Below, piece after piece: positions 38,303 to 52,220 of a DNA stretch of 64,000 nucleotides. Location: the NCBI RefSeq assembly GCF_900101965.1, contig NZ_FNAP01000003.1, forward strand, positions 62,001 through 126,000. The letters run 5' to 3'. The DNA comes from Rhodospira trueperi (lineage in GTDB: Bacteria; Pseudomonadota; Alphaproteobacteria; Rhodospirillales; Rhodospirillaceae). Every line of letters begins with the position of its first letter. Within the stretch, counting starts at the first letter, position 1. The position numbers and the translations under genes are program-made. The notes under the pieces are model-generated. The model searched no databases. It had not been told where the DNA came from and saw only the letters and a program-made list of their open reading frames with translations.

Positions 38303-39708
38303 GCGGCGGCGCCCCGGCTCCCGCGTTCATGGGCTGGCTGTTCATCGCCCGGCTGGCGCTGGTTCAGGCTTCGCTGGGCGCGATCATCGTTCTAACGACC
38401 TCGACCCTGAACAGGGTCATGGTGGTCGAACTGGCGCTGGCGGCCATGATCCCCGGCGCCCTGGTGACCGTTCGCGAAGGACTCCAGTTCCTGCGCCCGC
38501 GCTGGGGCCACGGCTCCGACGTCGGCGGCCGGCGCACACCGTGGATCGTCGGCGGCATGGCACTGCTGGCCCTGGGCGGCATCGGGGCCGGCCTGTCCAC
38601 CGCCCGGATGGGCACCGACATGACGACCGGCCTGATCGGCGCCGTCGTCTCTTATATCGTCATCGGCATCGGCGTCGGCGCCGCCGGCACCAACCTGCTG
38701 GCCCTGCTGGCCAAGCGGGTGGCGCCCGCCCGTCGCGCGGCGGCGGCGACCATCGTCTGGCTGATGATGTTTGTCGGCTTCATCATTTCCGCCGCCGTCG
38801 CCGGCGCCTTTCTGGACATCGCCGACTCCGTCGCCGACGGCGGCAGCGGCTATTCGCCCGACCGACTGGTGGTGGTGACCACCGGCGTCTGTATCGTCGC
38901 CTTCCTTGTCTCCGCCCTCGCCATGTGGGGCGTGGAAGGCCGACGCGCCCCGGCCCCCGCGCCGGAAGCCCCCCCCGCGACCACGGCGCCCGCGCCCAAG
39001 CCCCGCTTCCTGGAGGCCCTGGCAGAGATCTGGCATGAGGACGAGTCGCGCCGACTGGCCATCTTCATCTTCGTATCGATGCTGGCCTACAACATCCAGG
39101 ATCTGATCCTGGAACCGTTCGCCGGCGCCGTGTTCAGCTACACGGTCGGGGCCTCGACCCAGCTGACCAGTGTACAGCACAGCGGCGCCCTTGCGGGGAT
39201 GCTGCTGGTCGGCATCCTGGCCAGCGGCTTCGGCGGCGGACGACCGGCGGTCCTGAAGCTGTGGACCATGGGCGGATGCGTCGCCTCCGGCCTGAGCCTG
39301 CTGGCCATTGCCGTCTCGGGCCACTTCCCCGAGGTCTGGCCGCTGCGCGTGACCGTGTTCCTGATGGGCGTGGCCAACGGCGCCTTCGCCGTCGCCGCTA
39401 TCAGCACCATGATGGGCCTGGCCGGGGCCGGTGCGCCCGACCGCGAGGGCATCCGCATGGGTGTCTGGGGCGCGGCCCAGGCCATCGCCTTCGCCCTGGG
39501 CGGGTTCCTGGGTACCGTGGCGGTGGACGCCACACGGGCGCTGATGGATACCCCGGCCAACGCCTACGGCGTCGTTTTCGCCGCCGAGGGCCTTCTGTTC
39601 GCCTCTTCCGCGCTGCTGGCTGCCCGTGTCGGTGGCGTCGCCGCCCTGTCCCGCCTGCGCGGCGGCTCGGGGGAGGCGACGGCCGATCAAAGCATGCCGG
39701 CCCAATAG
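38299..39708 (+). CDS. BCD-family major facilitator next to bchG (Bch2/ORF428-like)
   Basis: A 469-residue, 12-helix membrane protein of the PucC/LhaA (BCD) family. TSTLNRVMVVELALAAMIPG and RWGHGSDVGGRRTPWIVGGM match the family hallmarks. The bchG-bch2-bchP order is standard in purple bacteria. Its role is thought to be pigment delivery or insertion, but this is not proven. It starts in the ATGA overlap with bchG, and bchP follows after 31 bp. It is clearly a paralogue of lhaA at 23824-25254. Confidence 0.9.
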   Translation: MSGGAPAPAFMGWLFIARLALVQASLGAIIVLTTSTLNRVMVVELALAAMIPGALVTVREGLQFLRPRWGHGSDVGGRRTPWIVGGMALLALGGIGAGLSTARMGTDMTTGLIGAVVSYIVIGIGVGAAGTNLLALLAKRVAPARRAAAATIVWLMMFVGFIISAAVAGAFLDIADSVADGGSGYSPDRLVVVTTGVCIVAFLVSALAMWGVEGRRAPAPAPEAPPATTAPAPKPRFLEALAEIWHEDESRRLAIFIFVSMLAYNIQDLILEPFAGAVFSYTVGASTQLTSVQHSGALAGMLLVGILASGFGGGRPAVLKLWTMGGCVASGLSLLAIAVSGHFPEVWPLRVTVFLMGVANGAFAVAAISTMMGLAGAGAPDREGIRMGVWGAAQAIAFALGGFLGTVAVDATRALMDTPANAYGVVFAAEGLLFASSALLAARVGGVAALSRLRGGSGEATADQSMPAQ

Positions 39709-39739
39709 CGCTTCACCCACCATTGAGGACTGCACGACC

Positions 39740-40954
39740 ATGAGCGGAGACGGGGACGCCATCGAAACCGTGGACGTGGTCGTCGTCGGCGGCGGCCCGG
39801 CCGGCGCCACGGCGGCTACGGATCTGGCCCGCAAGGGGCGAAAGGTGGTGATGCTGGACCGCGAGGGCCGCATCAAGCCGTGCGGCGGCGCCATCCCGCC
39901 CCGCGCCATGAAGGACTTCGACATTCCCGAAAGCTGCCTTGTCAGCAAGGTCAAGGGCGCGCGGGTCATCTCGCCGTCCGGCCGCATCGTCGACATGCCC
40001 ATCCTCAGCGGCTATGTCGGCATGGTGGACCGCAAGGACTTCGATCCCTGGCTGCGGACGCGCGCCGCCGAGGCCGGCGCCGACTGGAAGGCGGCCATCT
40101 TCGAGGACTTCGAGCGTGACCACGACGGCACGGCGGTCATCGTCTACCGGCCCCAGACGGAGGGGGACAACGCGCCCGTCCGCCGCATCCGCGCCCGCGC
40201 CGTCATCGGCGCCGACGGCGCCCGCTCGGCCATCGCCAAGACCCAGGTCCCGGGCGGCGCCACCCGGCCGATGGTGGTGGCCTACCACGAGATCGTCCGC
40301 GCGCCGGAGCCGGGCGAGGTGCCCGGCTACGAGCCGGAACGCTGCGACGTCTGGTACGACGGCACCATCTCGCCCGACTTCTACGGCTGGGTCTTTCCGC
40401 ACGGCGAGACCGTCAGCATCGGCATGGGCACCGAGAAGAAGGGCGTCGACCTGCGCGCCGCGACCAATGATCTGCGCCGACGCACCGGGCTGGACAAGGT
40501 GGAGACGCTGCGCCGCGAGGGCGCGCCCATTCCGTTGCGGCCGCTCAAGGTGTGGGACAACGGCAAGGATGTCGTTCTCGCCGGTGACGCCGCCGGGGTC
40601 GTGGCCCCGTCCTCAGGCGAGGGAATCTATTACGCCATGGTCGGCGGCCGGCTGGCCGGCGAGGCGGTGGACGCGATGTTGCGCACCGGCGAGTCGTCGC
40701 ATCTGGCCGACGCCCGCAAGCGCTTCATGAAGGAACACGGCCGCGTCTTCTGGATCCTCGGTTTGCTCCAGGATTTCTGGTATACGAACGACAAGCGACG
40801 CGAGCGGTTTGTGTCCATCTGCCAGGATCCCGATGTGCAGCGGCTGACCTGGGAGGCCTACATGAACAAGGCCCTGGTAAAGACCAGTCCGCTCGCGCAC
40901 GTGCGCATCTTCTTCAAGGATCTGGCCCATCTGCTGGGATTGGTAAAGCCATGA
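39740..40954 (+). CDS. bchP: Geranylgeranyl reductase
   Basis: A 404-residue FAD-dependent reductase that saturates the geranylgeranyl tail to phytyl. The Rossmann motif VDVVVVGGGPAGATAATDLA is near the N-terminus. RIKPCGGAIPPRAMKDFDIP, ADGARSAIAK and VVLAGDAAGVVAPSSGEGIY are characteristic. The ATG at 39740 has GAGGA about 10 nt upstream. Its stop overlaps tspO in ATGA. Conserved order bchG-bch2-bchP supports the call. Confidence 0.95.
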   Translation: MSGDGDAIETVDVVVVGGGPAGATAATDLARKGRKVVMLDREGRIKPCGGAIPPRAMKDFDIPESCLVSKVKGARVISPSGRIVDMPILSGYVGMVDRKDFDPWLRTRAAEAGADWKAAIFEDFERDHDGTAVIVYRPQTEGDNAPVRRIRARAVIGADGARSAIAKTQVPGGATRPMVVAYHEIVRAPEPGEVPGYEPERCDVWYDGTISPDFYGWVFPHGETVSIGMGTEKKGVDLRAATNDLRRRTGLDKVETLRREGAPIPLRPLKVWDNGKDVVLAGDAAGVVAPSSGEGIYYAMVGGRLAGEAVDAMLRTGESSHLADARKRFMKEHGRVFWILGLLQDFWYTNDKRRERFVSICQDPDVQRLTWEAYMNKALVKTSPLAHVRIFFKDLAHLLGLVKP

Positions 40955-41487
40955 CGACGGAAGCAATGGCCCAAGAGGGCAAGAAAATGGGCGGCGGATC
41001 GGTCGTGATCCCCTTGCTTGGCATTCTGATCTGGATCGGCGTCGTCGGCGGCGTCGGCAACCAGGTCACGGTTCTGAGTGACTGGTACTACGGGCTTGCC
41101 CAGCCCGACTTCAAGCCGCCGGACTGGGCCTTCCCGGCGGGCTGGAGTCTCATCTACCTGTGTACCGCCGCCTCGGCGGTGCTGGCGTGGCAACGCGCCC
41201 CGTCCAACGGCGCGCGCGGCACCCTGGTGATGGCGTACATCTTCAGCGCCGGCGCCAACATCCTGTGGAGCTACCTGTTCTTCACGCTGCAGCGGCCGGA
41301 TTGGGCGCTGGCGGAAGTGCTGGTGCTGTGGCTGTCGGTGCTGACTCTCATCATCGAGACCGCCCGCTGTGACCGGATCGCCGCGTGGTGGCTGATGCCT
41401 CACCTCGCATGGGTCAGTTTCGCCGCCCTGCTGAACGCCGGGGTATGGTGGCTGAACGCGCCGTTCACCGGCGTGGCGGCGGGCTAA
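40951..41487 (+). CDS. tspO: TspO/MBR-family tryptophan-rich sensory protein (CrtK)
   Basis: A 178-residue, five-helix membrane protein. WYYGLAQPDFKPPDWAFPAG and NILWSYLFFTLQRPDWALAE are TspO signatures with conserved Trp residues. In Rhodobacter, TspO binds tetrapyrrole intermediates and tunes photosynthesis gene expression with oxygen. It is translationally coupled to bchP (ATGA) and is the last cluster gene on this strand. A palindromic repeat begins immediately after its stop codon. Confidence 0.94.
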   Translation: MTTEAMAQEGKKMGGGSVVIPLLGILIWIGVVGGVGNQVTVLSDWYYGLAQPDFKPPDWAFPAGWSLIYLCTAASAVLAWQRAPSNGARGTLVMAYIFSAGANILWSYLFFTLQRPDWALAEVLVLWLSVLTLIIETARCDRIAAWWLMPHLAWVSFAALLNAGVWWLNAPFTGVAAG

Positions 41488-41533
41488 AGCAAATCCCGAG
41501 CGATCCGGAACGAATCGCGACGACGATTTGCTT
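41488..41533. repeat. Palindromic repeat abutting the tspO stop codon
   Basis: A 46-bp imperfect palindrome with outer arms AGCAAATC and GATTTGCT and a central GCGATCCGGAACGAATCGC. It is nearly identical to the unit repeated at 61205-61439 but in reverse orientation. It starts directly after the TAA of tspO. Confidence 0.85.
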
Positions 41534-41549
41534 CAATATCAATTCAATA

Positions 41550-41587
41550 GAGCGCGTTGCGTGTGTCAGGACTCACGCAACGCGCTC
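41550..41587. repeat. Perfect 14-bp inverted repeat, possible terminator
   Basis: GAGCGCGTTGCGTG and CACGCAACGCGCTC form a perfect 14-bp stem with a 10-base loop, 16 bp downstream of the repeat element. It may end the tspO transcript. There is no U-run, and its high perfection suggests a mobile or repetitive palindrome. Confidence 0.65.
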
Positions 41588-41608
41588 TCGTCAGAGGGTC
41601 CGTTGCCA

Positions 41609-41884
41609 ATGGAGACCCTGCGCTGGCTGCACGAGTCCGGGCTCGTGGCCGACCTGATCGTTGCCGTCATCGTGCTGGAGGCCGTCGGGCTGGCCTGGCT
41701 TCACCGCCGGCTCGGCCGGGACGGCTGGCCCTGGCACATGGTCCTGGCCCTGATCCCTGGCGCCGCCCTGGTCATGGCCCTGGGGGCCGCCTTGCGCGGC
41801 GCCGACTGGACCTGGGTGGGCGCGTGGCTGCTGGTCTCTCTGGTGTTTCACCTCACCGACCTGTGGGTCCGCTGGCGGCGATGA
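41609..41884 (+). CDS. Small hypothetical membrane protein
   Basis: A 91-residue protein with about three predicted membrane helices (VADLIVAVIVLEAVGLAWLH, MVLALIPGAALVMALGAAL and AWLLVSLVFHLTDLWVRW). The ATG at 41609 has AGAGGG about 11 nt upstream. I do not recognise the family. Similar small three-helix proteins are found near photosynthesis genes, but no function can be assigned. It sits between the repeats and an Rpn-family nuclease. Confidence 0.6.
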   Translation: METLRWLHESGLVADLIVAVIVLEAVGLAWLHRRLGRDGWPWHMVLALIPGAALVMALGAALRGADWTWVGAWLLVSLVFHLTDLWVRWRR

Positions 41885-41912
41885 CCGGGGTCATCCCGGA
41901 CAGGAATAGCCC

Positions 41913-44128
<2,216 letters not shown>

Positions 44129-44153
44129 CCAACCGCGCGGATGCGCCCACGGA

Positions 44154-44672
44154 TCAGCCCCCGGCCTCGCTGGCCTCGCCGTCGCGCCGGTCTTCCTGGC
44201 GGCGATCCTGGCCCTTGCGCCGGTCCTGGAATCGGCGGTCGACCCGACGCCGCTCGTCACCCGGCCGGGACGGCTCGGACATCGGTGGCGGGGCAACCGA
44301 CAGCGCCCGCGCATAGGCCGCCGACGCACGGGTGGAGACCGCCAGTTCGGTCAGAGAGGCGGCCTCTTCGGCCGCCGTCGGCGAGGACAGTGCCCGGTAC
44401 GCCTCCCGCGTCGCCACCTCAAGACGGTCCAGTCCGTCCATCAGCGCCCTCATGCCGGATCTGAACTGGCGCGCCTCTTCCTCCGGCAGGGCCGTGATGG
44501 CCTCGCAGACGGCGGCCACGCGGTGGTCCAGGGAATTCAGGTTCACCAACTGATAATCCGCCGACATACGTTCGGCGGTCACGATCAGGCTGATCACCTG
44601 AGTCAGGGCGGCACCAATGCCTTCCGGCGTGGCCGCCACCTCCATGGTCGTCTCAGAACGCCGGCCAGTCAT
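44154..44672 (-). CDS. Hypothetical protein coupled to a FlhB-like gene
   Basis: A 172-residue soluble protein I do not recognise. Residues 10-110 look alpha-helical (ATPEGIGAALTQVISLIVTA, ARQFRSGMRALMDGLDRLEV). The C-terminus is a charged Arg/Asp-rich stretch (RRVDRRFQDRRKGQDRRQED). Its ATG overlaps the stop of the FlhB-like gene (ATGA), so the two are probably made together. The position beside flagellar genes hints at a role in flagellar export or assembly, but that is context only. Confidence 0.7.
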   Translation of the reverse strand: MTGRRSETTMEVAATPEGIGAALTQVISLIVTAERMSADYQLVNLNSLDHRVAAVCEAITALPEEEARQFRSGMRALMDGLDRLEVATREAYRALSSPTAAEEAASLTELAVSTRASAAYARALSVAPPPMSEPSRPGDERRRVDRRFQDRRKGQDRRQEDRRDGEASEAGG

Positions 44673-45097
44673 GGTGTCTGGTCCCCTTCACCGGAACCGC
44701 GATCATCCGCCCTCGTCCCCGTCGCAGGGACATCCCCGGCAAACACGCTGGCCCACGACGCCAAAGGCGGTGCCACGCGGCACCCATCGCCGCCGCCGGG
44801 TCCCTCGGCGAGGCCGGCATTCGCCCGGTAAACATAGGTGAGGATTTCGGCCACGGCGAGCATTGCCTCGACCGGAATCTCACTGTCCACATCGACCGCC
44901 GCCAGCACCTGGGCCAGATCCGCATCCTCACGCACCCGAACGCCATGCGCGAACGCAAGCGCGAGGATCTGCTCCGCCATCGCACCCCGCCCACTGGCGA
45001 GCACCGTGGGAGCCCGACCGCTCCCCGGCTCATGGCCCAATGCCACGGCAAGCGCGGAAGGATCGGAGTGGGACTGCGGGGGAGGGCGATCCGGCAT
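44669..45097 (-). CDS. FlhB C-terminal-like (FlhX/YlqH) protein
   Basis: A 142-residue homologue of the cytoplasmic tail of FlhB, the export switch. Matches are ALAVALGHEPGSGRAPTVLA, AEQILALAFAHGVRVREDAD and EIPVEAMLAVAEILTYVYRA, similar in order to the full FlhB in this window. The autocleavage NPTH motif of real FlhB is absent. In other bacteria such fragments can partly replace the FlhB tail. The ATG at 45095-45097 is preferred over an Arg-rich upstream extension. It is divergent from flgB. Confidence 0.8.
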   Translation of the reverse strand: MPDRPPPQSHSDPSALAVALGHEPGSGRAPTVLASGRGAMAEQILALAFAHGVRVREDADLAQVLAAVDVDSEIPVEAMLAVAEILTYVYRANAGLAEGPGGGDGCRVAPPLASWASVFAGDVPATGTRADDRGSGEGDQTP

Positions 45098-45334
45098 GGC
45101 GCGTCCTGCTTCCAGACTGCGGCGCCGAACCATGTGTCGACGCGTTCGCGAAAGCCGCCGGCGACCGGCGTTCAATGTGGGCGCCTCCCCGACCGGATCA
45201 CCCTACCCTCGCCCGCTTTACCGAATATTAAAGGCGACGGCGGACAGTGAAGGGAAGGAAGACCGCCCGCCGGACAGCCCCGGCGAACCACCGTCGTGAC
45301 AGACCGCCACGACCTTTGCCCGGGACCCGAAAAG

Positions 45335-45769
45335 ATGGACCTGACCAATCTGCCGCTGTTTCGCATGGTCCATGCCCGCTTGCAATGGGGCGCCCAAAGG
45401 CAACGCGTGCTGGCGCAGAACGTCAGCAACGTCAACACGCCCGGGTATCGTGGCCAGGACGTCCGCGAACCCGACTTCCGCGAGATAATGGCGCGGCAGG
45501 ACAGCCTGACACAGCATCGCCGGAACCCGGCGGATGTCGGGGCGGTCCGCACCGACCCGAATCACCTTCCGGGAACGCTGCCGGACCCGGACCCGTACAG
45601 GGTCAGCGAGCAGAGGCGCTCTTTCGAGACGACACTGGACGACAATAGCGTGGTTCTGGAAGAGCAGATGCGGAAGATAGGCGAGACGAAAAGCCGTTAC
45701 ATGATGGCCGCCAGCCTGTTCGAGCGGAACATGGCTATGCTGAAAACCGCCATCAGGCCGAATCGCTGA
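45335..45769 (+). CDS. flgB: Flagellar basal-body rod protein FlgB
   Basis: A 144-residue proximal rod protein. MDLTNLPLFRMVHARLQWGA leads into the rod-family motif VLAQNVSNVNTPGYRGQDV, and the C-terminus VVLEEQMRKIGETKSRYMMA is typical. The ATG at 45335 is preferred over an upstream GTG at 45296. It is first of flgB-flgC-fliE-fliQ-fliR-flhB. Confidence 0.94.
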   Translation: MDLTNLPLFRMVHARLQWGAQRQRVLAQNVSNVNTPGYRGQDVREPDFREIMARQDSLTQHRRNPADVGAVRTDPNHLPGTLPDPDPYRVSEQRRSFETTLDDNSVVLEEQMRKIGETKSRYMMAASLFERNMAMLKTAIRPNR

Positions 45770-45827
45770 CCGGCCGTGGTCCCATGGCCCGGGCCGGAAC
45801 GGCCCTCACACCGGAGGATCGTACCCC

Positions 45828-46238
45828 ATGGACGAACTGAGCAGATCGCAAAACATATCGGTGGCGGGCATGAAGGCCCAGGCCGAGCGCCTGCGAATCG
45901 TGGCCCAGAACCTCGCGAACGCCGAGTCCGTGGGGGAGCGTCCGGGCGAACAGCCCTATCGGCGGCAGGTCATCACGTTCCAGAACGCCGTGGACCGGCA
46001 GCTCGGCATCGAAACCGTGGAGGTCAATCGTGTGCGACAGGACATGTCGCCCTTTCCCAAGGAGCACGATCCCGACCACCCGGCGGCGGACGCCGACGGA
46101 TACGTGATGATGCCCAACGTCAATCCCTTGATCGAACTCATGGACCTGCACGAGGCGCAGCGCTCCTACGAGGCCAACATGAACGCCATCAGCGTGGCTC
46201 GCGAGATGTCGAAAAAAACCCTTGAGCTGCTGCGCTGA
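45828..46238 (+). CDS. flgC: Flagellar basal-body rod protein FlgC
   Basis: A 136-residue proximal rod protein. The N-terminal rod motif is RLRIVAQNLANAESVGERPG, and the C-terminal motif is MDLHEAQRSYEANMNAISVA. A GGAGGA ribosome-binding site precedes the ATG by about 10 nt. It follows flgB by 58 bp and works with FlgB, FlgF and FliE in the rod. Confidence 0.95.
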   Translation: MDELSRSQNISVAGMKAQAERLRIVAQNLANAESVGERPGEQPYRRQVITFQNAVDRQLGIETVEVNRVRQDMSPFPKEHDPDHPAADADGYVMMPNVNPLIELMDLHEAQRSYEANMNAISVAREMSKKTLELLR

Positions 46239-46296
46239 GGGGCCGTCACCGCGTCGATGAACAGGGCGCGCTCCCGCTTATTCAGGATAGACCAGG

Positions 46297-46632
46297 ATGC
46301 CGGACATCAATTTCTCCAGTGCCATCGCCGCCTATCGGGCAAGCGCGCGTCATGCCGGGGATATCGTGCCGCACGAAACACATGCGGACAAAGCCGGCGC
46401 GGCGGCCGGGCCCGACTCCAACTTCGCCGGCATGGTCAGGGACACCCTGAAGGCGTCGGTCCAGACGCTGGAAGAAGGCGAGCGCATGAGCATGCAGGGC
46501 ATCGCCGGGCTGGCCGATACCCGGGACGTTGTGTTGGCGGTCAACAGCGCCGAACTGACCCTGCAGACCATGGTGGCGGTACGTGACAAGGTCGTCAGCG
46601 CGTACGACACCATCATGCGCATGCCGCTGTGA
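46297..46632 (+). CDS. fliE: Flagellar hook-basal body complex protein FliE
   Basis: A 111-residue protein joining the MS ring to the rod. The conserved C-terminus AVNSAELTLQTMVAVRDKVV with AYDTIMRMPL is diagnostic. The central SNFAGMVRDTLKASVQTLEE also fits. It lies 58 bp after flgC. Confidence 0.92.
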   Translation: MPDINFSSAIAAYRASARHAGDIVPHETHADKAGAAAGPDSNFAGMVRDTLKASVQTLEEGERMSMQGIAGLADTRDVVLAVNSAELTLQTMVAVRDKVVSAYDTIMRMPL

Positions 46633-46685
46633 GGCCGCGCCCACCCGTCGAGACGACCGCCAGGGATCCGAGGACCGTGTGAACC

Positions 46686-46952
46686 ATGGAGGCGACCCAG
46701 ATCCTTGATGTCGCCCGCGACGGCATCCTGACCATGGTCATCATTGCCGCGCCGGTTCTGCTGGCGGGACTGACCGTGGGCCTGATCATCTCACTGTTCC
46801 AGACGCTGACCCAGATTCAGGAAATGACGCTGGTCTTCGTGCCGAAGATCATCATCGTCTATATGGCGGTTTTGATTCTGCTGCCGTTCATGATCCAGCA
46901 ACTGGTCGAACTGACCGAACGCCTGATGGATCTGGCCATCAGCCTGCCGTGA
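46686..46952 (+). CDS. fliQ: Flagellar export protein FliQ
   Basis: An 88-residue protein with two membrane helices that forms part of the flagellar type III export gate. LLAGLTVGLIISLFQTLTQI followed by QEMTLVFVPKIIIVYMAVLI is the family signature. It is followed by fliR after 99 bp. Confidence 0.95.
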   Translation: MEATQILDVARDGILTMVIIAAPVLLAGLTVGLIISLFQTLTQIQEMTLVFVPKIIIVYMAVLILLPFMIQQLVELTERLMDLAISLP

Positions 46953-47051
46953 GCCGCCCCGGCGCGGCGAAACGTGACCGGTCTGCCGTGTGGAACCGAG
47001 ATTCGGGGGGCCGCTCAAACCGTCGGGACTTTGGCGCGGGGAGGCCGGCAC

Positions 47052-47813
47052 GTGCTTGAGGACCTGATCGCCACGCCGCTGTTCAATCTCATGCTGGTCT
47101 TCACCCGGCTGGGATTCGCTTTCATGCTGCTGCCCGGCTTCGGTGCCGCCTATGTCACGCCGCGCGTGCGCCTTGCCTTTGCCTTTCCTCTGTGCCTGAT
47201 CATCACGCCCTTGGTCGAGCCGGCCCTACCGCCGGAGCCCGAGAACGCCGCCGCCCTGGTCCTGCTGATCACGACCGAAGTCCTGATCGGCACCTTCCTG
47301 GCACTGATGGCCCACCTGCTGCAGGCCGCGATGCACTTGGGCGGAACAGCCATCGGATATGCCGGCGGCCTGATGAACGCCCAGGCCTTCGATCCCAACA
47401 CGACCCAGACCAGTGCCCTGATCCTGACCTTCTTGATGCTGTTGGCGCTCGTCGTGATGTTCGCCATGGACCTGCACCATCTGATCATTCGCGCCCTGGT
47501 CGACAGCTACCGGATTTTTCCGCCGGGCCTGCTGCCGCCGACGGGAGACTTCGTGACCCATTCCACGGAGGTCCTGGCGCGGTCCTTCCGCATCGGCTGG
47601 CAACTGGCATCCCCCATGGTGATCTTCTCGATCGTGTTCTATGTCGCGATGGGAATCATGGCGCGCCTGATGCCGCAGATGAACGTATTCTTCGTGGGCC
47701 TGCCGTTGATCATCCTGATTGGGCTGGGCATGTTGTTCCTGACCCTCCCCGCCATCATGCTGGTCTATCTGTCCTATTTCGAGGAAGGCCTGATCGCCTT
47801 CCTGCGTCTGTGA
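47052..47813 (+). CDS. fliR: Flagellar export protein FliR
   Basis: A 253-residue, multi-spanning export gate protein. Visible hallmarks are FTRLGFAFMLLPGFGAAYVT, MHLGGTAIGYAGGLMNAQAF and a C-terminal FFVGLPLIILIGLGMLFLTL. The start is a GTG at 47052-47054 with GGGGAGG 8 nt upstream; longer readings lack a ribosome-binding site. It lies 21 bp before flhB. Confidence 0.93.
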   Translation: MLEDLIATPLFNLMLVFTRLGFAFMLLPGFGAAYVTPRVRLAFAFPLCLIITPLVEPALPPEPENAAALVLLITTEVLIGTFLALMAHLLQAAMHLGGTAIGYAGGLMNAQAFDPNTTQTSALILTFLMLLALVVMFAMDLHHLIIRALVDSYRIFPPGLLPPTGDFVTHSTEVLARSFRIGWQLASPMVIFSIVFYVAMGIMARLMPQMNVFFVGLPLIILIGLGMLFLTLPAIMLVYLSYFEEGLIAFLRL

Positions 47814-48870
47814 CGGCAACGGAAAGTCGCCCCGATGGCCGAAGAAGACAAGGCATCGAAAACAGAAGACCCGACCTCACGACGGCTCGACGAGGCTCGC
47901 AAGGAAGGCAACGTGGCCAACTCGCGCGAGGTGGGCAACTTCGCCGTCCTGTTGGGCGCGACGCTGTTCGTGATCGTGCTGCTGCCATGGAGCGCCGAGC
48001 GGATCACCCTGGAACTGGCCGGCCTTCTGGGCAAGGCTCATCAACTCCCGTTGGGGCGGGCTGAAATGGCCACCGGCATTTCGACCGTCGTGATGTCCGT
48101 TTTCCCCTATATCGCCATCCCGATGGCCATCTTCATGTTCATGGGGGTTATGGCCCAGGTCGGTCAGGTGGGCCTGCTGATCACGACCAAGCCACTCACA
48201 CCCAAGCTTGACAAAATTTCCCCCATCAAGGGCGTGAAGAAGATATTTTCAATCAAGCAGCTGCTTGAGACCGTGAAAGGCTTGTTCAAGCTGGCCTTCG
48301 TGGCCGTGATGACCTATGTTGTGTTGCTGCCGGTTATAGAAACGCCACATCATTTTATTGACCAGGACATGGTCGCCAGCCTTGAAGACTTCCGCGACGC
48401 CATCATCGCGCTTCTCGTTGGCGTTCTTTTGTTCATGTCTGTGATCGCTACAATTGATCTTGTCTACACGCGATTCAAACACCACGATGACCTGCGCATG
48501 ACAAAACAGGAGGTCAAGGACGAGAACAAAACCGCCGAGGGCGACCCCCAGGTCAAGGCCCGCATCCGCAGCCTGCGCGCGGAACGGTCACGCCAGCGCA
48601 TGATGCAGGCCGTGCCCGAGGCCGACGTGGTGGTCACCAACCCGACTCACTTCGCCGTTGCCCTGAAATACGAGATGGAGACCATGGCCGCGCCGCGCCT
48701 GGTCGCCAAGGGACAGGACAGCCTTGCCCTGAGGATTCGCGATGTCGCCGAGGACAACGACGTGCCCGTCGTGGAAAATCCGCCCCTGGCCCGCGCGCTT
48801 TATGCCACCGTCGATCTGGACCAAGAGATTCCGCCCGAGCATTATCAGGCGGTGGCCGAGGTGATCGGGT

Positions 48871-51582
<2,712 letters not shown>

Positions 51583-51706
51583 ACGCGGGAGAACGGGGAC
51601 CGGCCGACGACAGGATTGACGCATCGATCTCGGGATCATTGCAACGAACCGGAGGCGACGAGTCTTCTTTCTGACCCGCCGCTTTCTGACCCGCCGCGCC
51701 GCCCCC

Positions 51707-51777
51707 TCCGAAAGGGTCACCCTTTTCGGACGGCGATACAAAAGCGAACCGGCGGCGCGATCAGGGCGCGCCGCCGG
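51707..51777 (+). terminator. Two hairpins after cckA
   Basis: The first (51707-51730) pairs TCCGAAAGGGT with ACCCTTTTCGGA, allowing one bulge. The second (51749-51777) pairs CCGGCGGCGCG with CGCGCCGCCGG, perfect over 11 bp with a 7-base loop. No U-run follows either. They probably end or protect the cckA transcript. Confidence 0.5.
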
Positions 51778-52159
51778 TACCCGGAAAGGTCATGTACGTG
51801 GTGTGAGACGAAAGCAACGAGACAACAGACGCGGTGATCGGTGGGTACGCGGTGATCCCGGATGGCGGCGCCGGTTCGATTGGAGGCACGGGCGCGCTGG
51901 CAATCCGTGTCAACGGACGCACCGACCTGAGACCGCTCTCGCCGATGACCCGCGACCCCTTTATAGTGCTGAGGTGCCCCTAACGATGCTCCGTCCGCAA
52001 TATGAAGAATTGTTAATCTGCGCGGATCGCGGATGGCCCGACTCGAAACCGCGCCGCCGCCCCGCCGGGACCAGCGCCCCCCGGACGACCGCATGCGATG
52101 CCCCGCCGGTCCAACCTTTCGATGAGATAAGGCGACGCTTTCCAGCCGTGCGCCCCCAG

Positions 52160-52220
52160 TGTCAATCGCGAATGACATCAGACACGAAAACCAATGTTGA
52201 CACCCCCATGCCAATGGGGG
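52160..52220 (+). promoter_or_regulatory. pucBA control region with PpsR/CrtJ operator
   Basis: TGTCAATCGCGAATGACA (52160-52177) is a perfect TGT-N12-ACA site. A -35-like TTGACA (52197-52202) follows; the -10 is weak (GAAAAC at 17 bp). Just downstream of the -35 is a perfect dyad CCCCCATGCCAATGGGGG (52203-52220), a possible second regulator site. PpsR repression of puc is well known in Rhodobacter; here it is inferred. Confidence 0.6.
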
